From Burkholderiales bacterium (GTDB lineage Bacteria; Pseudomonadota; Gammaproteobacteria; Burkholderiales; WYBJ01), in NCBI GenBank assembly GCA_020848435.1, contig JADLAC010000027.1, forward strand, positions 39,255 through 103,254: 64,000 nt of DNA, written 5' to 3'. Under the pieces are notes generated by a model, which did no database searches, had not been told where the DNA came from, and saw only the letters and a program-made list of their open reading frames with translations. How positions within the stretch are numbered: the first letter of the stretch is position 1; every line of letters begins with the position of its first letter. Positions 26,740-35,194 of the stretch are shown here, piece after piece. Position numbers and translations under genes: made by a program.

Positions 26740-28397
26740 ACGGGCATCTCCTGGGAAGTGTCATGGCTCACGCGGCCTTCGCGCCGGTCGCGCTCCCGCG
26801 CCGCCGGATCGCGCTCGGCGGGAGGGCCGAAGCCGCCGCCGCCGGGCGTGGCGATGCGCAACACGCTATCGCGCGGCAGCGCTACGTCGGCCGCTGCCGC
26901 GGGCAGCACGCGTTCGCCGGCCGCGCCGGGGTTGAAAATGAAGCGTCCGGGCGCGCCCGCGCGCGCACCGGCAAGACCATCGGCCGCGACGTGCTGGCGC
27001 TCCGAGGACAGGCTCACCGTCACGTCGTCGGCCAGGATGCGGTAGTCGCGAACGACGCCCATGCCGCCGCGGTAGCGGCCGTCGCCGCCCGAATCGTCGC
27101 ACAGCGCATAGCGTTCGATGCGAAACGGATACGCGTGCTCGAGGGCTTCGACCGGCAGGTTGGACGCCCCCGAGGCGTGCACGCGCACGGCATCCACACC
27201 GTCGCGGTAGGGCCGCGCACCCATGCCGCCCGCGACTGTCTCGTAATTGACGAAATACTCGCCGCTGCGCGGATCGGTGCCCGACAGGACCAGCAGATGA
27301 TGCGGACCGCTGCGGGCAAGCGCCTTGTCCGGCATCGCCTGCGACAACGCCGCCGCGACCACGTCGCCCAACACGCCGCAGGAGATCGAGCGCGCGCCCA
27401 CCGCCGCGGGCGGCCGCGGCCCCACGACGCTGCCCGCGGGGGCGCGGATGGCGATGGTGCGGTAGTAGCCGGCGTTCGCCGGCACGTCCGGGTCGAGCAG
27501 GCTCTTCGCGACGGTGTAGACGGTGGCGAGCAAGGCGCGATAGGGAATGTTGCGGGCGCTGTCGAGCTGGCGTCCCGAGCCCTCGAAATCGAGCTCGAGC
27601 TGACCTTCGCGTACCGTCAAGGCGAGGCGGATGCGAGCGCGCTCGCCCTCCCGGTCGCCGTCGAGGAAGTCCTCGGCGGCGTAGCTGCCGCGCGGCAGGC
27701 GCTCGATCGCGGCGCGAAAGCGCCGCTCGGTGAAATCGAGATACGCGCCTATCGTCGCCTCGGTCTGTTCGACGCCATAGCGTTGCATGAGCCCCGTGAG
27801 CGCGCGTATGCCCACGACATTGGCGGCGAACTGTGCCCTGAGATCGCCGTTGCGCTCCAGCGGGGTGCGCGAGTTGAGCAGGATCATTTCGACCAGGTCG
27901 CGATTCACCTCGCCCGCGTGCATGATCTTCACCGGCGGAATACGCAAGCCCTCCTGGAAGATGGTCTTGCATACCGCCGCTTCGCTCCCCGGCACCATGC
28001 CGCCGACATCGGCGTGATGCGCGATGTTGGCGACGAAGGCGACGATACGCCCGGCGGCGAACACCGGCGCGATCACGTTGATATCCGGCAGATGCGAGCC
28101 GCCGCCGTTGTACGGGTCGTTGGCCGCGAACATGTCGCCCGGGCGAATCTCCTCGGGCTTGAAACGGGCGCGGATTTCGTCCACCGCGCCCACCATCGAG
28201 CCGAGATGGATCGGCACCCGCTGCGCGAGCGCCACGACCTGGCCGGCGGCATCGAAGATCGCGGTCGAGCAGTCGGCGCGCTCCTTGATGTTGGGCGAGA
28301 ACGCCGTGCGCATCAAGGTCGCCGCCATCTCCTCGGCGCTCGCCAGCAAATGGCGCGCGACCACCTCAGCGCGAATCGGATCTACGCGGCTGTCCAT
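26736..28397 (-). CDS. hyuB: Hydantoinase B / oxoprolinase family subunit
   Basis: A 553-residue HyuB-family protein. Typical segments are AEEMAATLMRTAFSPNIKER, DMFAANDPYNGGGSHLPDIN, and VANIAHHADVGGMVPGS. The HyuB/AcxA-type chain acts with the ATP-binding HyuA chain in ATP-dependent hydrolysis of N-methylhydantoin or 5-oxoproline, or in acetone/acetophenone carboxylation. The ATG at 28397 lies inside the end of hyuA (16-base overlap); a longer reading of the frame into hyuA is a shadow. It overlaps the aminotransferase gene by four bases. The substrate is not deducible. Confidence 0.91.
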   Translation of the reverse strand: MDSRVDPIRAEVVARHLLASAEEMAATLMRTAFSPNIKERADCSTAIFDAAGQVVALAQRVPIHLGSMVGAVDEIRARFKPEEIRPGDMFAANDPYNGGGSHLPDINVIAPVFAAGRIVAFVANIAHHADVGGMVPGSEAAVCKTIFQEGLRIPPVKIMHAGEVNRDLVEMILLNSRTPLERNGDLRAQFAANVVGIRALTGLMQRYGVEQTEATIGAYLDFTERRFRAAIERLPRGSYAAEDFLDGDREGERARIRLALTVREGQLELDFEGSGRQLDSARNIPYRALLATVYTVAKSLLDPDVPANAGYYRTIAIRAPAGSVVGPRPPAAVGARSISCGVLGDVVAAALSQAMPDKALARSGPHHLLVLSGTDPRSGEYFVNYETVAGGMGARPYRDGVDAVRVHASGASNLPVEALEHAYPFRIERYALCDDSGGDGRYRGGMGVVRDYRILADDVTVSLSSERQHVAADGLAGARAGAPGRFIFNPGAAGERVLPAAAADVALPRDSVLRIATPGGGGFGPPAERDPAARERDRREGRVSHDTSQEMPV

Positions 28398-30472
28398 TGC
28401 GGCATCTCTTTCTGGGCTGCGGCGACCAGCTGGATGTGCATGCTGCCGCTCGCGTCGAGGCGAAAGCCCGCGCGCGGCGGGACCACCGTGGTGGCATCCA
28501 TCTGCTCGACGATGACCGGACCGTCGAACTGCGTGCCGGGCGGCAACAGCTCGCGCTTGTACACCGGCGCATTGGTAAAGCCCGTCTCGGCGAACCACAC
28601 GCTGCGTGTCTCGGCGAGCGCCTGCAACACGTTGCCGCCGGCGGCGGGCCGCTCGCTTGCCGGCGCGGGCCGCGCGGCGCTCACCACCAGGCGCAGGTTC
28701 ACGATCTCGACCGGCTGCGCCGGCATATCGTAGCCGTAGAACTCGCGATGGCGGGCATGGAAGGCCTCGAGCAGCCGCTCCAGGGCATCCGGAAAGACGC
28801 TGGCCGAGGCGAGCGGCAGGATGAGCTCGAAATTCTGGCCGCTGTAGCGCAGGTCGGCCGACCAGGCATAGCTGACCGTAGCGTCGGCGCCCACCTCGCC
28901 TTCGATCCAGGATTCGCCTTGCGCGCGCAATTGCGCCAAGCCGGCGTTGACGGCGCCGAGGTTGGCGGGTGTCGCGCGCACGAAGCGCGTCAGGCTGAAA
29001 TCGCCGCGCACATCGGCATGCAGCAGGCCGAGCGCCGACATGAGCCCCGGCCGGGGCGGAACGATGACCCGGCCGATCCCCATGGCGCGCGCGATGTCGG
29101 CGGCATGCAGCGGCCCCGCGCCGCCGAAGGCGACCAGGGCGAACTCGCGTGGATCCTCGCCCTGCTCGACCGAAATCACCCGCACCGCGCCCATCATGTT
29201 GGCGTTGACGATATCCAGGATGCCGGCCGCCGCCTGGAACAGGTCCATGCCGAGCGGCTCGCACAGCCCTTTCTCGATCGCCTGGCGTGCGCGCGTGGGA
29301 TACACCACCATGCGCCCGCCCAGCAGCGTCTTGGGATTGAGCCGGCCTAGCACCACGTTCGCATCGGTCACGGTCGGACGCGTGCCGCCGCGCCCGTACG
29401 CTGCCGGACCCGGTACGGCGCCCGCGCTCATCGGCCCGACTTTCAGCAGGCCGCCCGGATCGACCCACGCGATGCTGCCGCCCCCAGCTCCGATGGTATG
29501 GATGTCGATGCTGCGCGTGCGCACCGGGAAGCCGCCCATATCGCGCTGGCTTTTCTGCGCAGGGGCGAGCGCGCGAATCAGGCAGACATCGGTCGATGTG
29601 CCGCCCATGTCAAAAGCGATGAGATCGGCCACGCCGATCTGGCTGCCTAGGCCGCGCGTGGCGATCACGCCCCCGGCCGGGCCGGAGAAGAACGTGTTGA
29701 CCGGCATGCGCCGCACCGCCGCGGTCGAGACCGCGCCGCCATTCGATTGCATGACTCGCGGCAAGGCGTTCACGCCGAGCTCGCGCACGCCCTGCTCGAA
29801 GCGTTCCAGGTAGCGATCCATGATCGGCATCAGGCTCGCGTTGACCGCAGTGGTCGCGAAGCGCTCGAACTCGCGGAACTCGGCCAGCACCTCGTGCGAT
29901 GCACACACGTACATGCCCGGCGCGGCAGCAGCCACCGCCGCGCGCGCGGCGCGCTCGTGACGCGGATTGGCGTAGGCATGCATGAAGCAGATGGCGATCG
30001 CCTCGACCCCGCGGGCCTGCAAGGCGGCAAGCGCGCGGCGCACATCGGCCTCGTCCAGGGGTGTGAGCACGTTGCCGCCGTAATCGACCCGCTCGTCGAT
30101 CTCGACGCGTTCATCGCGTGCGGCCGGGGGCAGCGGCTTCGGCACGTCCAGGTTGAAATAATGCGGCCGCCGTTGCCGCGCCAGCTCGAGCACGTCGCGA
30201 AAACCGCGCGTGGTGAGCATCCCGGTGCGGGCGGTCTTGCCTTCGAGCACCGCGTTGGTCGCCAACGTCGTCCCGAGCACGATGAACTGGACCTGCTGGC
30301 AGCGCGCGCCGGCCTGTTGTACTACTTCGGCGATGCCTTGCAGGATCGCCCGGGACGGGTCATCGGTGCTCGTCGGCAGCTTGTGATAGCGATACTCGCC
30401 CGATTCGATGTCGGCCAACACGATATCGGTGAACGTGCCGCCGGTATCGATGCCGACCCAAAGACGATTCAT
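28382..30472 (-). CDS. hyuA: Hydantoinase A / oxoprolinase family ATP-binding subunit
   Basis: A 696-residue actin-fold protein. The N-terminal phosphate-binding motif is LWVGIDTGGTFTDIVLAD, followed by the FSGPAGGVIATRG and IAFDMGGTSTDVCLIR motifs and by VAFGGAGPLHAADIARAMG. This is the ATPase partner of HyuB. The ATG at 30472 is chosen because the protein then begins MNRLWVGIDTGG as in its relatives; an in-frame start 114 bases upstream adds an unrelated leader. It is the first gene of a hyuA-hyuB-aminotransferase operon and is divergent from the MmgE/PrpD gene. Confidence 0.92.
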   Translation of the reverse strand: MNRLWVGIDTGGTFTDIVLADIESGEYRYHKLPTSTDDPSRAILQGIAEVVQQAGARCQQVQFIVLGTTLATNAVLEGKTARTGMLTTRGFRDVLELARQRRPHYFNLDVPKPLPPAARDERVEIDERVDYGGNVLTPLDEADVRRALAALQARGVEAIAICFMHAYANPRHERAARAAVAAAAPGMYVCASHEVLAEFREFERFATTAVNASLMPIMDRYLERFEQGVRELGVNALPRVMQSNGGAVSTAAVRRMPVNTFFSGPAGGVIATRGLGSQIGVADLIAFDMGGTSTDVCLIRALAPAQKSQRDMGGFPVRTRSIDIHTIGAGGGSIAWVDPGGLLKVGPMSAGAVPGPAAYGRGGTRPTVTDANVVLGRLNPKTLLGGRMVVYPTRARQAIEKGLCEPLGMDLFQAAAGILDIVNANMMGAVRVISVEQGEDPREFALVAFGGAGPLHAADIARAMGIGRVIVPPRPGLMSALGLLHADVRGDFSLTRFVRATPANLGAVNAGLAQLRAQGESWIEGEVGADATVSYAWSADLRYSGQNFELILPLASASVFPDALERLLEAFHARHREFYGYDMPAQPVEIVNLRLVVSAARPAPASERPAAGGNVLQALAETRSVWFAETGFTNAPVYKRELLPPGTQFDGPVIVEQMDATTVVPPRAGFRLDASGSMHIQLVAAAQKEMPQWTAA

Positions 30473-30691
30473 GCGCGCTGCCCGCGGATACCATGGGATC
30501 GATCGAGAATAGCATGGGGCGCTGCCAATTGGGCACGCGCGCGCTCCGGCGTGCGGCGTCGGTGCCGCGCCGGCCAGGGCTGCCACGGATGGCTTGCGTG
30601 CCCCGTTGCTCGCCGGTCATCGCCGGATCCCGCCACACGCTGCCGACTGTCCAACGTGCCGGTCGAGCGCAACGACGCGGGGATCCTCGCC

Positions 30692-30697
30692 TATACT
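30692..30697 (+). promoter_or_regulatory. Possible -10 element of the MmgE/PrpD gene
   Basis: TATACT lies 31 bases before the GTG start at 30729. No clear -35 element accompanies it. This is the hyuA/prpD divergent intergenic region of 256 bases, and no operator palindrome was recognised in it. Confidence 0.35.
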
Positions 30698-30728
30698 GGG
30701 CGCTTGCGGCCAGCTTTGGGAGAACCCT

Positions 30729-32141
30729 GTGTCCACGCTCATGCAACCACGTCCTTCCATCGTCCCCGCCACCAGCCAGGCGTTGTGCGAAGCGATCGCG
30801 CAATGGCGCTACGACGATCTGCCCGAGGCGGTGGTACGCATGCTCAAAGCCATGCTGCTCGACGAAATCGGCGTCATCGCCGGTGCCGCGCATGCGCCGG
30901 GCATAGCGCAGCTCAACGCGCGGCTCTCCCGCTGGGAGACGGGCGGCAGCGCAACCGGCCTGCTGGGCAAACGGCGCTATTCCCCGCCCAGCGCGGCGCT
31001 CGCCAACGGGGCCGCCGGCCACGCGCTCGACTACGACGATCAGCACGATCCGGCGCGCGTGCACACCAACTGCGTGGTGTTGCCGGCGCTGCTCGCGGCC
31101 GCCGAGGATTCGGGGCCGATCAGCGGGCGCGACTTCCTGCTGGCACACGCCGTGGGCGCCGAGTTGCACGCGCGTCTCGGGCTCGCCTGCTACAACAGCC
31201 TCGGCAAGGGCTGGCATCCGACGGCGGTGCTCGGGGCGCTCGCCGCGGCGCTCGCTGCCGCACGCATGCTGGGGCTCGCCGTGCCGGGCCTCGTCAATGC
31301 GCTCGGCATCGCTTTTCACCAGGCGAGCGGCTCGGGGCAAAGCATGCGCGACGGCGTGCTGACCAAGCGCCTCGGCGCGGGTTTCGCCGCCCGTGCCGCG
31401 GTGCTGAGCGCCTACCTCGCGCTCGATGGCATCAGCGGAGCGCGGCACACGCTCGAAGGCAGCGCGGGCTTGTTCGCGCTCTACGAACGGGGCGAGGTGG
31501 ATGGCGACATCCTGATGGACGCCTTGGGGTCGCGCTGGCGCATTCCGGACTACAGCCTGAAGCCGTATCCGTGCTGCCGCTGCAATCACACGGCGATCGA
31601 CCTGGGCATCGCGCTCAACGCGCGCGGCGTTCGGCCCGAACAGCTTGCGGCGGTGGAAATCGGCATCGGCCACGTCAATTGGCTGACCGTGGGCGCAGCC
31701 TACGATCCGGACCGCGACGACATCGTGCACGCGCAGTTCAACATCGCCTATGGCTTCGCGCGCGCGCTCGCCGACGGCAAGGTCGACCTGCGCGCGTATA
31801 CGCGGCCGGCGATCAGCGCGGCGCGCATCGGCGCCCTGACCGCGATCACCCGCGTCGTGGACGATCCGGCCATCGGGGCGAGCGCGATCGAGCCTGCCTG
31901 GGTCAAGCTGCGCCTGAAAGACGGCGGCACGCTCGAAGTCCGTGCCGACCGCATCAAGGGCAGCCCCCAGGACCCGCTGAGCGAAGCGGAGCGCTTGGCG
32001 AAATTCCGCGACTGCCTCGCGTTCGGCCTCGACGCCACCCGCGGCGAGACCGATCGGCTGGCCGAAGTCCTGCTTGACATCGAGCGCCAGGACGATGCCG
32101 CCGGCGCGATCGTCGCGGCGTTTCCACCGCTGCGGCCTTGA
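30729..32141 (+). CDS. MmgE/PrpD family protein
   Basis: A 470-residue protein of the family that includes 2-methylcitrate dehydratase, cis-aconitate decarboxylase and iminodisuccinate epimerase. Recognisable blocks are MLLDEIGVIAGAA near the N-terminus, NGAAGHALDYDDQHDPARVH with the conserved acidic/His cluster, and FHQASGSGQSMRDG followed by KRLGAGFAARAAVLSAYLA. The GTG at 30729 is chosen because GGGAG stands six bases upstream; an ATG at 30741 is the alternative. Its position divergent from a hyuAB/aminotransferase operon makes a role in catabolism of an amino- or dicarboxylic acid likely, but the substrate is unknown. Confidence 0.87.
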   Translation: MSTLMQPRPSIVPATSQALCEAIAQWRYDDLPEAVVRMLKAMLLDEIGVIAGAAHAPGIAQLNARLSRWETGGSATGLLGKRRYSPPSAALANGAAGHALDYDDQHDPARVHTNCVVLPALLAAAEDSGPISGRDFLLAHAVGAELHARLGLACYNSLGKGWHPTAVLGALAAALAAARMLGLAVPGLVNALGIAFHQASGSGQSMRDGVLTKRLGAGFAARAAVLSAYLALDGISGARHTLEGSAGLFALYERGEVDGDILMDALGSRWRIPDYSLKPYPCCRCNHTAIDLGIALNARGVRPEQLAAVEIGIGHVNWLTVGAAYDPDRDDIVHAQFNIAYGFARALADGKVDLRAYTRPAISAARIGALTAITRVVDDPAIGASAIEPAWVKLRLKDGGTLEVRADRIKGSPQDPLSEAERLAKFRDCLAFGLDATRGETDRLAEVLLDIERQDDAAGAIVAAFPPLRP

Positions 32142-32182
32142 ACGATCCTAGCCCGAGTCGACGTATTCCCGAGGAGAGCGCG

Positions 32183-32530
32183 ATGACCTACACCGGAAGC
32201 TGCCACTGCGGCCGTATCGCCTTCAGCGTCGAGGGGAGCCTCGACCAGGTGATGGAGTGCAACTGCTCGATCTGCACCAAGCGCGGCGCGCTGCACTGGT
32301 TCGTTCCGCGCGACAAGCTCACGTTGCGCACCGCGGAAGCCGATCTTTCCACCTACACCTTCAACAAGCACAGGATCAAGCACCGCTTCTGCGGCATATG
32401 CGGTTGCGCGCCGTTCGGCGAAGGCGCGGATCCCAAGGGCAATCCCATGGCCGCGGTAAATGCGCGCTGCCTCGATGGAATCGATCTAGCCCCGGTCAAG
32501 CGCGTCCCCTTCGACGGCCGCAGCCTGTAG
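32183..32530 (+). CDS. GFA/CENP-V family zinc protein
   Basis: A 115-residue small zinc-binding protein of the glutathione-dependent formaldehyde-activating (GFA) family. Zinc-ligand cysteines are visible in GSCHCGRIAF, ECNCSICTKRG and CGICGCAPFG. Family members include a protein proposed to speed formation of S-hydroxymethylglutathione, but most have no known reaction. The ATG at 32183 follows GAGGAGAG. It lies 41 bases after the MmgE/PrpD gene on the same strand and may be cotranscribed. Confidence 0.9.
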   Translation: MTYTGSCHCGRIAFSVEGSLDQVMECNCSICTKRGALHWFVPRDKLTLRTAEADLSTYTFNKHRIKHRFCGICGCAPFGEGADPKGNPMAAVNARCLDGIDLAPVKRVPFDGRSL

Positions 32531-32539
32531 CGTCATCGA

Positions 32540-32553
32540 GCGCCGAAAGGCGC
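32540..32553. terminator. Small GNRA hairpin between convergent genes
   Basis: GCGCC-GAAA-GGCGC forms a five-pair stem with a tetraloop in the 30-base gap between the GFA gene and the decarboxylase gene, which converge here. No T tract follows on either strand, so termination by this hairpin alone is doubtful. Confidence 0.3.
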
Positions 32554-32560
32554 GTCGCCC

Positions 32561-34816
32561 TTATCTCAAGCGCACGCAGTCGACATAGGAACGCGTGCGC
32601 CCGCCGCAGTCTTCTTCCACCAGGCCGTGGATGTCGGTATGGAAGCCGGGGAACTGCTCATTGAAGCTGCGGGCGAACTTCAGATACTCCACGATCGGCC
32701 GGTTGAAGCGCTCACCGGGAATGAGCAGCGGAATGCCGGGGGGATACGGCGTCACCAGCGCGCAGGTCACGCGGCCTTCGAGATGGTCGATCTCGACCCG
32801 GTCGATCTCGCGGTGGGCCATCGCGGCGAAGGCATCCGAGGGCTTCATCGCGGGCTGCATGTCGGAGAGATACATCTCGGTCGTGACCCGGGCCACGTCG
32901 TGGGCCCGATACGCTTCGTGGATCTGCTGCGACAGCTCGCGCAAACCGACCCGCTCGTAGCGCGGAAACTGCTGGCAGAACTCAGGCAGGATGCGCCACA
33001 TCGGCTGGTTCTTGTCGTAGTCGTCCTTGAACTGCTGGAGCGCGGCCACCAGAGTATTCCATCGCCCCTTGGTGATGCCGATGGTGAACATGATGAAGAA
33101 CGAATACAGCCCTGTCTTCTCGACGATCACGCCGTGCTCGGCGAGGTAGCGCGTGAGGATGGATGCCGGAATGCCGCTCTTGGCGAAACGCCCGGACACG
33201 TCCAGCCCGGGGGTGATCACCGTGGCCTTGATCGGATCGAGCATGTTGAAGCCGGTCACGAGATTGCCGAAGCCGTGCCATTTCTCGTTCGAGCGCAGGA
33301 GCCAGTCCTCGCGCGAGCCGATGCCTTCGGGCGCGAGCCGCTCGGGCCCCCACACCTTGAACCACCAGTCCTTGCCCCACTCGGTATCGATCTTGCGCAT
33401 CGCGCGGCGGAAATCCAGCGCCTCGACGATCGATTCCTCCACCAGCGCCGTGCCCCCGGGCGGCTCCATCATGGCCGCCGCCACATCGCACGAGGCGATG
33501 ATGGAGTATTGCGGGCTGGTGGAGGTGTGCATCATGTAGGCTTCGTTGAACATGTGGCGGTCGAGCTTGTTCTGCTCCGACTCCTGCACGAGGATCTGGG
33601 AGGCCTGCGAAATGCCAGCCAGCAGCTTGTGGGTGGAATGGGTCGCGAATATGAGACCCTCCCGGCGCCGCGGCCGGTTCGGCCCGATCGCATGCATGTT
33701 GACGTAGTAATCGTGGAAGGCCGCGTGCGGCAGCCATGCCTCGTCGAAATGCAGGTTCTCCACCGCGTTGCCGAGCGTCTCCTTGATCATCTCGACGTTG
33801 TACATCACGCCGTCATAGGTGGACTGCGTGATGGTCAGAACGCGCGGGCGCTTATCCTTCGCCTCGCGGGCGAACGGGTTCGCCTCGATCTTGCGCTGAA
33901 TCGACTCGGGCCGGAACTCCTCCAGTGCGATCGGACCGATGATGCCCAGATGATTGCGCGTCGGCGTGAGGAACACCGGAATCGCGCCGGTCATCGTGAT
34001 CGCATGCAGGATGGACTTGTGGCAATTGCGATCGACCACGACGATGTCGCCCGGCGCGACGGTCGAGTGCCAAACCATCTTGTTCGACGTCGAGGTGCCG
34101 TTGGTGACGAAGAAGCAGTGATCGGCGTTGAAGATGCGCGCGGCATTGCGCTCGGATGCCGCCACCGGTCCCGAATGGTCCAGGAGCTGGCCCAGCTCTT
34201 CGACCGCGTTGCAGACATCCGCGCGCAGCATGTTCTCGCCGAAGAACTGGTGGAACATCTGTCCCACCGGGCTCTTGAGGAACGCGACCCCGCCCGAGTG
34301 TCCCGGGCAGTGCCAGGAATAGGAGCCGTCCTGCGCGTATTCGACCAGGGCGCGGAAGAACGGCGGCGCCAGGGAGTCGAGATAGCTCTTCGACTCGCGG
34401 ATGATGTGGCGGGCGACGAACTCGGGCGTGTCCTCGAACATGTGGATGAAGCCGTGCAGCTCGCGCAGGATGTCGTTCGGAATGTGGCGCGAGGTGCGTG
34501 TCTCGCCGTAGAGATAGATGGGAATCTCGGCGTTGCGGAAGCGGATTTCCTTGATGAACGCGCGTAGCGACTTCAACGCTTCCATCACTTCTTCCATCGA
34601 GCCCGAGCCCAGCTCCTCGTCGTCGATCGACAGAATGAACGCCGAGGCGCGCGACTGCTGCTGCGCGAACTGGGAAAGATCGCCGTAGGAGGTGACGCCG
34701 AGGACTTCGAAGCCCTCGGCCTCGATGGCCTGCGCCAGCGCCCGGATACCGAGCCCCGAGGCGTTCTCGGAGCGGAAGTCCTCGTCGATGATTACGATCG
34801 GAAAGCGGAATTTCAC
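32561..34816 (-). CDS. Lysine/ornithine/arginine decarboxylase (Orn/Lys/Arg class I)
   Basis: A 751-residue PLP enzyme. The N-terminal response-regulator-like wing domain begins MKFRFPIVIIDEDFRSENAS. The large PLP domain has the pyridoxal lysine in FATHSTHKLLAGISQ (about Lys397), TNGTSTSNKMVWHS for phosphate contact, and HFDEAWLPHAAF. The C-terminal domain includes YPPGIPLLIPGER. It makes a diamine such as cadaverine, putrescine or agmatine. Relatives in betaproteobacteria begin at the Met-Lys-Phe-Arg-Phe position, so the GTG at 34816 is preferred; an in-frame ATG at 34879 adds 21 residues. It appears monocistronic, with no linked amino acid antiporter, which suggests a biosynthetic rather than acid-stress role. 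Confidence 0.92.
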   Translation of the reverse strand: MKFRFPIVIIDEDFRSENASGLGIRALAQAIEAEGFEVLGVTSYGDLSQFAQQQSRASAFILSIDDEELGSGSMEEVMEALKSLRAFIKEIRFRNAEIPIYLYGETRTSRHIPNDILRELHGFIHMFEDTPEFVARHIIRESKSYLDSLAPPFFRALVEYAQDGSYSWHCPGHSGGVAFLKSPVGQMFHQFFGENMLRADVCNAVEELGQLLDHSGPVAASERNAARIFNADHCFFVTNGTSTSNKMVWHSTVAPGDIVVVDRNCHKSILHAITMTGAIPVFLTPTRNHLGIIGPIALEEFRPESIQRKIEANPFAREAKDKRPRVLTITQSTYDGVMYNVEMIKETLGNAVENLHFDEAWLPHAAFHDYYVNMHAIGPNRPRRREGLIFATHSTHKLLAGISQASQILVQESEQNKLDRHMFNEAYMMHTSTSPQYSIIASCDVAAAMMEPPGGTALVEESIVEALDFRRAMRKIDTEWGKDWWFKVWGPERLAPEGIGSREDWLLRSNEKWHGFGNLVTGFNMLDPIKATVITPGLDVSGRFAKSGIPASILTRYLAEHGVIVEKTGLYSFFIMFTIGITKGRWNTLVAALQQFKDDYDKNQPMWRILPEFCQQFPRYERVGLRELSQQIHEAYRAHDVARVTTEMYLSDMQPAMKPSDAFAAMAHREIDRVEIDHLEGRVTCALVTPYPPGIPLLIPGERFNRPIVEYLKFARSFNEQFPGFHTDIHGLVEEDCGGRTRSYVDCVRLR

Positions 34817-35194
34817 TTGTCGTCGCAGCTCCTGGCAGGCGGCAGGCCGGACGTGTCCGCCGGCGATGAAGATGCGCAATCATCGTTCATTCTGACCGGC
34901 AGGTGAAGCGCGGGCGCGAATGCGCGTGAAAAAAGGGCGCGGCCTGCGGGGGCGATTCGCCGCTTGCGCTCGCCTGCGGTCAGCCAATTGCAGACCCCGC
35001 CCGTCAGCGGCGCAGCGGCCGCATGGGGCCTGTCATGCCCCGATTTGCACGAACGTTCTCGGTTGCAGGGTGGAAAGCGCTGCCGCCAGCCGCGGCACTA
35101 GCGGCAGGAGTACGTGAAGCTCATTGGAATGTGCGCTCAGCAGTACCACGGCAAGCGGAAGCGCTGCCATGTGATGATCTCCGCGCGCGGACCG
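34817..35194. other. Gene-free stretch between decarboxylase and FAD subunit genes
   Basis: These 378 bases lie upstream of the decarboxylase (minus) and downstream of the oxidoreductase operon (minus). They must hold the decarboxylase promoter. I see no convincing -35/-10 pair, terminator or reading frame with family resemblance. Confidence 0.6.

Noticed and set aside
26736..29468. A 910-codon frame covering hyuB and part of hyuA
   Set aside because: Only the part from 28397 onward encodes HyuB; the upstream part is the hyuA gene in another frame.
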